The notes beneath the pieces were generated by a model. The model ran no database searches. It worked only from the letters and a program-made list of their open reading frames with translations, and was not told where the DNA came from. Both the position numbers and the translations under genes were made by a program. Below are positions 8,551 to 15,725 of a stretch of 33,117 nucleotides of DNA, piece by piece (the stretch's first letter is position 1; each line of letters starts with the position of its first letter). Source of the stretch: Candidatus Parvarchaeota archaeon (lineage in GTDB: Archaea; Nanobdellota; Nanobdellia; WJKC01); NCBI GenBank assembly GCA_017608505.1, contig JAFCFT010000012.1, forward strand, positions 1-33,117, written 5' to 3'.

Positions 8551-9389
8551 ACCAAAAAATCTTTGACGCCCACGTACATTTAGGGGTGTGGGGTAAGCAA
8601 GTTATTTTTGACAATTTGATACAGCCTTTCAGGGGCAGGGAGATAAAGGATTACAAAGATGCTGAATTTTTTATGAGAAAAAATAATGTGTCAAAAGCCA
8701 TATTTGTGCCGCATTACAAGCCGGACCAGGCAAGCAGTTATGCTGACAATTATTTAGTGGTTGATGTTACAAAAAAAGTTGAAGGCGCGTATGGAGGGCT
8801 TTATTTTAATCCTGAATACAGATTTACAGAGCTTGTTGAGGAGCATTTGAGATTGATACAGGACAAGATACTTGTAATTAAGATGAGTCCAGATGCGTGG
8901 CCTAAGGGAGTTACTCCAGACCCAAAAACGTGGAGCAAAGGTTTTAGGGAGAATATGGAGAAAATAATAGAAACTGCAAGGAATAAAAGATTAATGATCC
9001 AGTTTCATACAGGCTCTGGAAACAGCGACCCAAAGAATTACGTGCCTTTTGTAAATGAATACGGCGATGAGTTAAGACTTCATTTTGCGCACATGGGCGG
9101 AAGCGCAGGAGGTCATTTCAGGTTTGTGCCTCAATTCATCAAGTGGCTAAAAGAAGGAAAAGAATTTTATTGCGACACTAGTTATTGCAGAGGGTTTGCC
9201 CCGCATTGGCTTATTAAAAAGTTGGAAAATGAATTTTATGAAGGGTTAAAACACGTATTTTTCGCAAGTGACGAGCCGTGGGGAATATTTGAAAGCGAGT
9301 ACTGGCGCGTAAACGCAGTTGATACTCTTAAAAAAATAAAAGAAATGATATTCTACAAAAATGCTGAAAAAGCGTATTTAAAGATTTAA
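8547..9389 (+). CDS. Metal-dependent amidohydrolase (amidohydrolase-2 type)
   Basis: 280 residues. Metal and catalytic residues appear in order: FDAHVHLG (H8 and H10), KMSPDAWPKG in the middle, MIQFHTGSG, HFAHMGGSAGG and FFASDEPWG (catalytic aspartate). It belongs with the amidohydrolase-2 superfamily and is a longer relative of the gene at 4166. It is coupled by an ATGA overlap to the unknown protein upstream and overlaps the convergent frameshifted gene by four bases. Substrate unknown; cytosolic. Confidence 0.82.
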   Translation: MNQKIFDAHVHLGVWGKQVIFDNLIQPFRGREIKDYKDAEFFMRKNNVSKAIFVPHYKPDQASSYADNYLVVDVTKKVEGAYGGLYFNPEYRFTELVEEHLRLIQDKILVIKMSPDAWPKGVTPDPKTWSKGFRENMEKIIETARNKRLMIQFHTGSGNSDPKNYVPFVNEYGDELRLHFAHMGGSAGGHFRFVPQFIKWLKEGKEFYCDTSYCRGFAPHWLIKKLENEFYEGLKHVFFASDEPWGIFESEYWRVNAVDTLKKIKEMIFYKNAEKAYLKI

Positions 9390-9786
9390 TTTTTAAAGTA
9401 ATCAGAAAGCACAGAAGAATACTCGTTGACAACTTTTTCTAGGCGCTCTTTTACATTCAAAAGGTCTATTTTGTATGTGTTGAATTCAACAAGCAAAGAC
9501 AATGTTTGGGCATTGCCGCGAGCACTGCTGTCTTTTACTTGGAAAAAATAGCTGGCTATAAAACCCTTTTCATGGGGGACAATCATCAAAGGGTTTTTGG
9601 GGAGCCAACGTCAAGGGCGCTGCAAATAATTCTATCTTTTATGATTTCGGGTCCTTTTATAGTGTTAAATCTGCAGAGTTCTGAGCGCACGTTGTATTTG
9701 TCAGCAATGTCTTTAAGTTTGCGCATAATAATGTAATTAGAATTAAATAAGGATTCATAGTCCTCGTATACTGCTAGCGTCGACAT
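9386..9786 (-). CDS. Hypothetical gene split across two frames (-1 frameshift)
   Basis: Two frames abut on the minus strand. The first, 9586-9786, starts at ATG 9786 (MSTLAVYEDYESLF) and stops after GSPKTL. The second, 9386-9589, begins with TTG/ATG codons overlapping that stop and encodes MIVPHEKGFIASYFFQVKD through VVNEYSSVLSDYFKN. A -1 shift at CCCAAAA (9595-9601) gives a smooth joined protein of about 133 residues with GSPKNPLMIVPHEKG across the junction. This may be a programmed shift, a true disabling indel in the A-run, or an assembly error. I do not recognise the joined protein. It shares the intergenic region with the PadR-type gene, which diverges from it. Confidence 0.55.
9595..9601 (-). 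promoter_or_regulatory. Slippery heptamer C CCA AAA (X XXY YYZ)
   Basis: On the minus strand the zero frame reads TCC CCA AAA ACC CTT TGA. The seven bases C CCA AAA fit the canonical X XXY YYZ slippery pattern in the correct phase. A one-base backward slip here joins exactly the two open frames listed at 9386-9786. The stop codon lies six bases further on. I did not find a convincing downstream pseudoknot by eye. Confidence 0.4.
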
Positions 9787-9804
9787 GATATCACATAGTT
9801 TTAA

Positions 9805-9827
9805 TATATATTAGTAATTAATATATA
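9805..9827. promoter_or_regulatory. Perfect inverted repeat, candidate PadR operator
   Basis: Arms TATATATTA (9805-9813) and TAATATATA (9819-9827) are exact inverted copies around a 5-base spacer. The site lies just upstream of the padR-type TATA box and between divergent genes. PadR proteins usually bind inverted repeats in their own promoter, so autoregulation is a reasonable inference. AT-rich background makes such palindromes less surprising than in balanced DNA. Confidence 0.45.
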
Positions 9828-9834
9828 GCAAATC

Positions 9835-9843
9835 TTTATATAT
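9835..9843 (+). promoter_or_regulatory. TATA box for the padR-ABCE1 operon
   Basis: TTTATATAT centred about 30 bases ahead of the ATG at 9869. In archaea transcription starts roughly 25 bases downstream of the box, which puts the start at or within a few bases of the ATG, a leaderless arrangement. Confidence 0.5.
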
Positions 9844-9868
9844 TTTGCTGTTTAATAATATATACATT

Positions 9869-10150
9869 ATGTTTGACTTAAGGACAGTTATTTTAAAGAT
9901 ATTGTCAAAATCGCCTAAGCACGGGTATCAATTAGTTAAAGACATTGAAAAGACATTAGAGAGAAAAACGTCTTTAGGAGGCGTGTATCCTATACTAAAT
10001 GAATTAGAAAAAAATGGATATATAATAGGGCATGAGATGGTTGAATATGGAAGATTTAAAAAAGTGTATTCTTTGACAGAAAAAGGAAAAGAAGAACTTA
10101 AAAGGATTGAAAAAAGATTTTATAAGTTTAAAAGATTCATGGAGTCTTAA
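9869..10150 (+). CDS. PadR-family transcriptional regulator
   Basis: 93 residues from ATG 9869; an upstream TTG in the same frame is not used because the TATA box leaves no leader for it. The winged-helix pattern is complete: FDLRTVILKILSKSPKHGYQLVKDIEK (helices 1-2), SLGGVYPILNELEKNGYI (recognition helix; VYPILNELEKNG is the PadR hallmark), the wing VEYGRFKKVYSLTEKG, and a short C-terminal helix. It lacks the longer C-terminal domain of subfamily 1. An inverted repeat lies at its promoter. The stop is one base before the ABCE1 start, so the two genes form an operon. Confidence 0.9.
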   Translation: MFDLRTVILKILSKSPKHGYQLVKDIEKTLERKTSLGGVYPILNELEKNGYIIGHEMVEYGRFKKVYSLTEKGKEELKRIEKRFYKFKRFMES

Positions 10151-10151
10151 A

Positions 10152-11915
10152 ATGAACGATGTTGTTGTTATTGTGGAAAAGTCAAAGTGCAATCCTAAAG
10201 CTTGCGACTATTTGTGCATGCGCGTGTGTCCTAGGAACAAGGCTGGCGACGAGTGCATAGTTGTGGACCAAGACAAAAAAGTAGCAATAAATGAAGAAGT
10301 GTGCATTGCATGTTTAATTTGTCCAAAAAAATGCCCGTTTAAGGCGTTAAAGGTAGTGCGCACGCCTAAGGAGCTTAAGAAAAATCCTGTGCATAGATTT
10401 GGACAGAATGCTTTCAGACTTTACGGGCTTCCAATACCTAAAAAAGGGCAAGTAATTGGTTTGCTTGGCGCTAACGGCATAGGCAAATCAACAGCAATTA
10501 ATTTGCTTTCAGGCGAATTAATGCCAAATCTTGGAGATTGGACCAAAGTTGCGACAAAAGAAGAGCTAATAGAATTTTTTGGCGGAACAGAAATCCAGCA
10601 ATATTATGAAGACATGTTTAACAAAAAATTAGACATTGCTTACAAGCCGCAGTATATTGAGCTGATTCCAAAAAAATTTAAAGGCAAAGTTAAGGATTTG
10701 CTGAAAAAAACTGATGAAACAGGAAAATTTGAGGAGATTGTAGACAAATTAGAGATTAGAAGCATTCTTGAAAGAGACATAAATTCAATTAGCGGTGGCG
10801 AACTGCAAAGGGTTGCGATTGCTGCAACTTTGCTTAAAAAAGGGAATGTGTTTTTCTTTGATGAGCCTTCAAGCTACTTAGACATTAGGCAGAGATTAAA
10901 AGTGGCAAAAATAGTAAGGGGCTTGGCAATGCCTGAGCGCTCAACATTTGTAGTTGAGCACGACTTAATAATGCTGGACTACATGACAGACCTAATACAC
11001 ATTTTCTACGGCGAAAAAGGCGCTTATGGAGTAGTCAGCTTTCCATACTCAAGCAGGATAGGGATTAATTCGTATTTGTCAGGATACTTGCGCGAGGAAA
11101 ACATGCAGTTTAGGGATGAGGAAATTAAATTTGTTGTTAAAGAGCCTGCAAGACTTATTAAGCGTGAAGTCATGGTTGCTTGGCCTCATATGCGAAAGTC
11201 GTACAAAGATTATCATTTGGAAGTAGAAGCGGGCCACTTATTTAAAGGAGAAGTTGTTGGTGTTGTGGGTCCAAACGGCATTGGAAAAACTACGTTTGCT
11301 AGAATGCTTAACGGAGAAGTAAAGCCTGATGAAGGCGAACCTGATTTAAAAATTAAAATATCATACAAACCGCAATACATTAAAACAAGTTCAGAAATGA
11401 GCGTGCAAGACTATTTAGAGACTTTTAGAGACTATGCCCAGCTAAAGCATTACTTTAGGCACCTTGATTTAAATGTTATAATGAAAAGAAAGCTTTGCGA
11501 ATTAAGTGGCGGAGAACTTCAAAGAGTAATGGTTGCAGGATGCTTGCTTAAAGAGGCAGACTTTTACTTAATTGACGAGCCTGCAGCGCACTTAGATGTC
11601 GAGCAAAGAATGGCTGTTGCCAAAGCAATTAAAGAGATTATCCACTACAGGCACAATGCATCTGCTCTTGTCATAGACCACGACATAATGTTCCTTGACT
11701 TCATCAGCGAGCGCCTGCTTGTTTTCTCAGGCGTGCCTGCTGTAACTGGCCATGCAACAGGACCATTTGAAATGCGCGAAGGAATGAACAAATTCCTGCA
11801 AGAGCTTGGAATTACATTTAGAAGAGACGAACACACCCACCGCCCAAGAGCAAACAAGCCAGGAAGTCAAAAAGATTTGGAGCAAAAGAAAAAAGGAGAA
11901 TATTATTATTCTTAA
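10152..11915 (+). CDS. ABCE1/Rli1 ribosome-recycling ATPase
   Basis: 587 residues from ATG 10152, the usual length for this family. The N-terminal ferredoxin region has two cysteine sets (KCNPKACDYLCMRVCP and CIACLICPKKCP) for two 4Fe-4S clusters. The first ABC domain has GANGIGKST, ISGGELQ and FFDEPSSYLD. The second has GPNGIGKTT, LSGGELQ and LIDEPAAHLD. ABCE1 splits the post-termination ribosome with aRF1 and aPelota and is essential in archaea and eukaryotes. A longer in-frame start at 10107 is rejected because it would overlap padR and lies outside the conserved start. The pairing with a PadR regulator is unusual. Confidence 0.97.
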   Translation: MNDVVVIVEKSKCNPKACDYLCMRVCPRNKAGDECIVVDQDKKVAINEEVCIACLICPKKCPFKALKVVRTPKELKKNPVHRFGQNAFRLYGLPIPKKGQVIGLLGANGIGKSTAINLLSGELMPNLGDWTKVATKEELIEFFGGTEIQQYYEDMFNKKLDIAYKPQYIELIPKKFKGKVKDLLKKTDETGKFEEIVDKLEIRSILERDINSISGGELQRVAIAATLLKKGNVFFFDEPSSYLDIRQRLKVAKIVRGLAMPERSTFVVEHDLIMLDYMTDLIHIFYGEKGAYGVVSFPYSSRIGINSYLSGYLREENMQFRDEEIKFVVKEPARLIKREVMVAWPHMRKSYKDYHLEVEAGHLFKGEVVGVVGPNGIGKTTFARMLNGEVKPDEGEPDLKIKISYKPQYIKTSSEMSVQDYLETFRDYAQLKHYFRHLDLNVIMKRKLCELSGGELQRVMVAGCLLKEADFYLIDEPAAHLDVEQRMAVAKAIKEIIHYRHNASALVIDHDIMFLDFISERLLVFSGVPAVTGHATGPFEMREGMNKFLQELGITFRRDEHTHRPRANKPGSQKDLEQKKKGEYYYS

Positions 11916-11935
11916 AGATACTATGTAATAACTTA

Positions 11936-12558
11936 ATGAAACGCCTGCTCTTTTTGATAATTGCGCTTGCAATTTTAACTCCAAGTTTTTCTGCAATGTG
12001 CGCTAAATATGAAGTGTGGAATTGCAGAAATCAGCATGATTGCGAATTGGTCGGAGGAATATGGTGCGGACATTTGCAATGATGTAAAATGCCCTGAGTG
12101 CAGTAAACGCCGTGGAATTGTTTGGTGCAGATTGCACTAGCAAGCCTTGTCCTGAATGCAACCCATATAACCCGGATGCCCTAATGGAATGGAATGCGTA
12201 GATAATGTCTGCGTGCAAAAAGCAGTTTTATATGCAAAAGTAATGATGATTGCTTTTGTTTTAAAGGGTGCGGAGTAGTTAATAAAAAATGCGAGCTTGC
12301 AAATCCAAAATGCGCAAACATAACGCTTTTGTGCAGCAAGGCACTGCCAGAGTGCATTAATGGGATGTGCAGGCTAAGGCTTGAAAGCGTTGGAGGCAAC
12401 GATGTCATAAAATACATTTCAACACTTAAAGAGCTAAAATTAAGACTTTTAAGTTTTAATAAGTCAATAATGGATGCGCTTGACTTGATGAAGGCAGCAT
12501 ACAATTTTTATAGCATTATATGGTTTAGCAAAGAGATAGAATATTTTTTGAAACAATA
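11936..12558 (+). pseudogene. Frameshifted cysteine-rich secreted protein
   Basis: An intact start (ATG 11936) gives a signal peptide MKRLLFLIIALAILTPSFSA, then a cysteine-rich stretch (MCAKYEVWNCRNQHDCELVGG) that stops at 12082. The same style continues in shifted frames: ICNDVKCPECSKRRG, ADCTSKPCPECNPYNP, CPNGMECVDNVCVQKA, then CKSNDDCFCFKGCG through CINGMCRLRLES and a helical tail ending in EIEYFLKQ at 12558. At least four indels are needed to join them. The original was a secreted, disulfide-rich surface protein. The region starts 20 bases after ABCE1. No large intact gene exists between 11916 and 12871. Confidence 0.65.
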
Positions 12559-12634
12559 AGTGAAATTGAAGATTTTTACAATGAATACGCATTGCTAATT
12601 GGGTAGGGGATTTGTTAATAGTGGGTGGCATGTA

Positions 12635-12845
12635 ATGAATGAAAAGCTGCTAACTGGCGCAGGACTTGCACTTGCTTTGCTTTTTCTTACATTATTAATT
12701 ATAGTGTTCTCTGCTGAAAAACAAGTTGGTGAAACCTATAAAGTATATTACAAAAACAGAGATTTCGCAAGAAGGGGAAATTCTTACTTTAAGCAATAAG
12801 TCTGCAACAGACATAGTCAATATGCAGATTTATTTAAGTCTTAAA
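12635..12845 (+). pseudogene. Remnant of a membrane-anchored protein
   Basis: ATG 12635 gives MNEKLLTGAGLALALLFLTL followed by more hydrophobic residues and VGETYKVYYKNRDF, then a stop at 12799. A one-base shift after YYKN continues with QEGEILTLSNKSATDIVNMQ, which looks like the real continuation. A single N-terminal membrane helix followed by an outside domain is implied. With the cysteine-rich pseudogene just upstream, this was probably part of a lost envelope gene pair. A short intact 54-residue protein is possible but less likely. Confidence 0.4.
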
Positions 12846-12846
12846 G

Positions 12847-12856
12847 TTTTTATAAG
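12847..12856 (+). promoter_or_regulatory. TATA box for RuBisCO
   Basis: TTTTTATAAG lies 16-25 bases ahead of the ATG at 12872. The spacing leaves almost no 5' leader, consistent with leaderless transcription. It falls at the end of the decayed region, so RuBisCO has its own promoter. Confidence 0.5.
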
Positions 12857-12871
12857 AAAAAAGCATTACTT

Positions 12872-14152
12872 ATGGCGATGAAGTACAAAGATTTCTTAGA
12901 TCTAAAATACGAGCCAAAAAAAGAAGACCTAATTTGCTTGTTTAAAGTTAAGCCTGCAAGAGGGTTCAGTATGAAGGATGCAGCGTCAAGGGTTGCAGCA
13001 GAAAGCAGCAACGGCACGTGGACAGCTCTTAAAGCGCCAGCGCATGTAAGAACGCTAAGCGCAAAGGTGTTTGACATTAAAGGAGAGTACGTTAAGATAG
13101 CGTATCCTATGGAATTGTTTGAGAAGGGCAACATGCCGCAAATAATGAGTTCTATAGCAGGAAACATTTTTGGCATGAAAGCTGTAAATTCTTTGCGGCT
13201 TGTTGATGTTAGTTGGCCAAAGAGTATTGTGCGCTCATTTAAAGGTCCTCAATATGGAATTAAAGGCATAAGAAAGTTGTTAAAAATCAAAAACAGACCA
13301 ATAACTGCAACAGTGCCAAAGCCTAAAGTAGGATTTTATCCAGAAGAGCATGCGCGCCACGCATATGAATTGTGGACAGGAGGAGTGGATTTGCTTAAAG
13401 ATGACGAAAACTTAAGCAACCAAAAATTTAACAGATTTGAAAAAAGATTAAAATTATGCATGAAAATGCGCGACAAGGCTGAGAAAGAAACTGGCGAAAG
13501 GAAAAGCTATCTCGTAAATATAACTGCTGGTGTTGATGAAATGAAAAAAAGGGCAAAACTTGCAAAAGATTTTGGCAACGAGTATGTAATGCTTGATATA
13601 CTAACTGTTGGATGGGCGGGCGTGCAGACAATAAGAGATTTATGCAATGAACTAGGGCTTGCAATTCATGCGCACAGAGCGTTTCATGCAGCTTTTGACA
13701 GAAATCCAAATCATGGAATGTCAATGAAAGTAATAGCAGAAATTGCTAGAATTCAAGGAGTTGATCAATTGCACATCGGCGGGCTTGGAAAACTTGCTGG
13801 AGCAAGGCGCGAAGTTTTAGATAATTATATTAAATGTTCCAAAGATTCGAACAAAAAAGGATTTGAGGTCCTTGCGCAAGAATGGCATGGCATAAAGCCA
13901 GTTTTTGGCGTATGTTCGGGCGGCTTGCATCCAGGCATTATCCATAGGTTGCTTAAGTTGCTATCTACAGACATAGTCATTCAAGTTGGCGGAGGCGTTT
14001 TTGGTCATCCAAATGGGGTAAAAAGCGGCGCACTTGCCTTAAGACAAGCAATAGACGCCTATATGCAAGGCGTTTCAGTAACAGAATATGCAAAAACGCA
14101 CAAAGAGCTTGCGCAAGCATTAAAGACTTGGGGGCATAAAACGCCAATATAA
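12872..14152 (+). CDS. rbcL: Ribulose-bisphosphate carboxylase large subunit, form III-type
   Basis: 426 residues, the length of archaeal form III enzymes. Active-site residues are in place: GTW (T49) and GNIFG (N98) of the N-terminal domain, KPK (K150, K152), the carbamylated lysine motif LLKDDENL (K176, D178, E179), HAHRAFHA (H266, H268, R269), the loop 6 lysine K307, CSGGLHP (S349) and VGGGVFGHP. It should be catalytically competent. In archaea form III usually works in AMP/nucleoside breakdown with AMP phosphorylase and ribose-1,5-bisphosphate isomerase; neither gene is in this window. Loop 6 reads HIGGLGKLAG rather than the usual HTGTxxGK. The start could be ATG 12872 or 12878. Confidence 0.95.
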   Translation: MAMKYKDFLDLKYEPKKEDLICLFKVKPARGFSMKDAASRVAAESSNGTWTALKAPAHVRTLSAKVFDIKGEYVKIAYPMELFEKGNMPQIMSSIAGNIFGMKAVNSLRLVDVSWPKSIVRSFKGPQYGIKGIRKLLKIKNRPITATVPKPKVGFYPEEHARHAYELWTGGVDLLKDDENLSNQKFNRFEKRLKLCMKMRDKAEKETGERKSYLVNITAGVDEMKKRAKLAKDFGNEYVMLDILTVGWAGVQTIRDLCNELGLAIHAHRAFHAAFDRNPNHGMSMKVIAEIARIQGVDQLHIGGLGKLAGARREVLDNYIKCSKDSNKKGFEVLAQEWHGIKPVFGVCSGGLHPGIIHRLLKLLSTDIVIQVGGGVFGHPNGVKSGALALRQAIDAYMQGVSVTEYAKTHKELAQALKTWGHKTPI

Positions 14153-14191
14153 TCACAAGATATTTATTTGAAAGATTAGTTATTCTATGCA

Positions 14192-14821
14192 ATGGTAAGC
14201 AAATTGTTGCTCGCTGTATCAATTACATTGGGGACATTGGCAGTTCTTGGAGTCACAGGCGATTACTTGGCAAGACAATATTTTGGTGTTGGTTTGTTTG
14301 ATTTGCTTTCTGCTATTGCCAAATCAGGCGCAACATTAGAAGGGGCTGCAAGTTTTGACACAATTACTCCTGAAATGATAGGAAATGAAACATATAATAA
14401 GTTGTTGCAAGAAAAGAACACGCTTGTGCAAACGTTTTCAGGAATAAAAGAACAAATCCAAGAAGTCGTAAACAGCAATCCAGAGTTGACTGAAAGCCTT
14501 AAAAATGCTCTTGGGGAAAATTACTCGGTGTACTTGTTTAGTGTTTACAAGTATGGCAACTTAACATTCAAAGTTTTTGAGTGGAGCGTAGGATTAACTG
14601 GAGGCAATATCACGCTTTTTGACGAAGGCAAAGTATTGGACAATTACAATGTGTTAATACAAATGGACCATAGTATTGCAAGCGATGTTTTGTCAGGCAA
14701 TGCAGATACTGAGAAGATTGCGGGGTGGATTACTCAAGAAAAGATAAAAATTAATCCAATAACAGAAGTAACAAAAGTCACGGCAGTGCTTCCAGCAATC
14801 ATTAACGCAATTCCAAAATAA
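14192..14821 (+). CDS. Membrane-anchored SCP2-like lipid-binding protein (putative)
   Basis: 209 residues. The N-terminal helix LLLAVSITLGTLAVLGV is an uncleaved anchor or signal. A helical segment (LLQEKNTLVQTFSGIKEQIQ) is followed by a domain whose end, VLIQMDHSIASDVLSGNADT then AGWITQEKIKI, resembles the SCP2 sterol-carrier pattern (strand, short helix, dsG, helix, G-K-I-K-I). SCP2 domains bind lipids in a hydrophobic tunnel. The fold call is tentative. A TATA-like TATTTATTT lies near 14160. Its end overlaps the convergent RNase Z gene by 20 bases. Confidence 0.5.
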   Translation: MVSKLLLAVSITLGTLAVLGVTGDYLARQYFGVGLFDLLSAIAKSGATLEGAASFDTITPEMIGNETYNKLLQEKNTLVQTFSGIKEQIQEVVNSNPELTESLKNALGENYSVYLFSVYKYGNLTFKVFEWSVGLTGGNITLFDEGKVLDNYNVLIQMDHSIASDVLSGNADTEKIAGWITQEKIKINPITEVTKVTAVLPAIINAIPK

Positions 14822-15710
14822 GAAAATCTTTTGCTTCGATAGTGTTCTTAAAAATGCTTTTTGCTTCTTTTATCAAAGGCTGCACATTCTCGTAACGCTG
14901 GCTAAAATGCGTTAAAACCAATTTTTTTGCATTAGATTCTTTAGCAAGCATGCCTGCCTGCTTTGCAGTTAAATGCTCATACTCTAAAGCCTTATCTTCT
15001 TTGTCAGACATGTATGTTGCTTCGCATATAAGTATGTCAGAATCCTTGATTAAGTTTTTTAGGTCTTTAAAATAAATAGTGTCTGTCAAATACACTATTT
15101 TTTTGCCTTTTTTTATGTAAGTGGCGTCTTTTGCTTTAATTAGCTTGCCTTTGTATTCAACATCTAATCCTTTTTGCAGCTTGCCCAGCACTGGATGCTG
15201 GACAAGGCCAAATTTTTTTGTGTACTCTATGTTGATTTTCCGCTTGTCAGCCTCTTTAAATACATATGCTAAAGTTGCGCTTCCATGCTTTACGCGGAAT
15301 GCGCTTATAGTAAAGTCTTTTGCTTTAAGAACAGGCCTGCATTCGCCTAATTTTAAGTCAAGCTCGTGCACTTTTAATTCGTATTCTATTTTAAAATCGA
15401 ATGCTTTTAACAGGCAAGCTACTCTTTTTTTTGAGCCTTTTGGGCCGTATATGTTTAAAGCAGTTTTTCTTTTGTTGCCTGCCATTGACTGGATCATTCC
15501 TGCAATGCCCAAAGAGTGGTCGCCGTGCCAATGCGTAATAAAGATATTGTGTATTTTCATAGGGCTTATTCCTGCAATTCTTAATTGCCGCTGCGCGCCT
15601 TCTCCGCAGTCAAATAATAGATAACTTCCATTTTTTATCATTAAGACGCATGGCTGAGCCCTCTCTTTTGTAGGGAACATGCAGCTTGTGCCTAAAAACA
15701 AGATTTGCAT
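14802..15710 (-). CDS. rnz: Ribonuclease Z (tRNA 3'-endonuclease)
   Basis: 302 residues, the short RNase Z form. It starts MQILFLGTSCMFPT (conserved LGT), has LLFDCGEGAQRQL, then the metallo-beta-lactamase motif ITHWHGDHSLGI (two zinc sites), IVYLTDTIYF for the bridging aspartate, ICEATYM and LVLTHFSQRY for the last histidine. It cuts pre-tRNA just after the discriminator base. Both tRNA genes in this window lack an encoded CCA, so they would need this enzyme. It is the last gene of a minus-strand run starting at Hsp20, 15 bases after the transglutaminase. Confidence 0.93.
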   Translation of the reverse strand: MQILFLGTSCMFPTKERAQPCVLMIKNGSYLLFDCGEGAQRQLRIAGISPMKIHNIFITHWHGDHSLGIAGMIQSMAGNKRKTALNIYGPKGSKKRVACLLKAFDFKIEYELKVHELDLKLGECRPVLKAKDFTISAFRVKHGSATLAYVFKEADKRKINIEYTKKFGLVQHPVLGKLQKGLDVEYKGKLIKAKDATYIKKGKKIVYLTDTIYFKDLKNLIKDSDILICEATYMSDKEDKALEYEHLTAKQAGMLAKESNAKKLVLTHFSQRYENVQPLIKEAKSIFKNTIEAKDFLILELR

Positions 15711-15725
15711 GGATTTTAGAAAATT

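Noticed and set aside
9506..9736. Plus-strand 76-codon frame inside the frameshifted gene
   Set aside because: The minus-strand halves join into one coherent protein with a neighbour-compatible stop; this frame has no upstream signals.
11645..12504. Minus-strand frames around the cysteine-rich region
   Set aside because: Signal peptide and cysteine spacing are on the plus strand; the minus frames have no start signals or recognisable domains.
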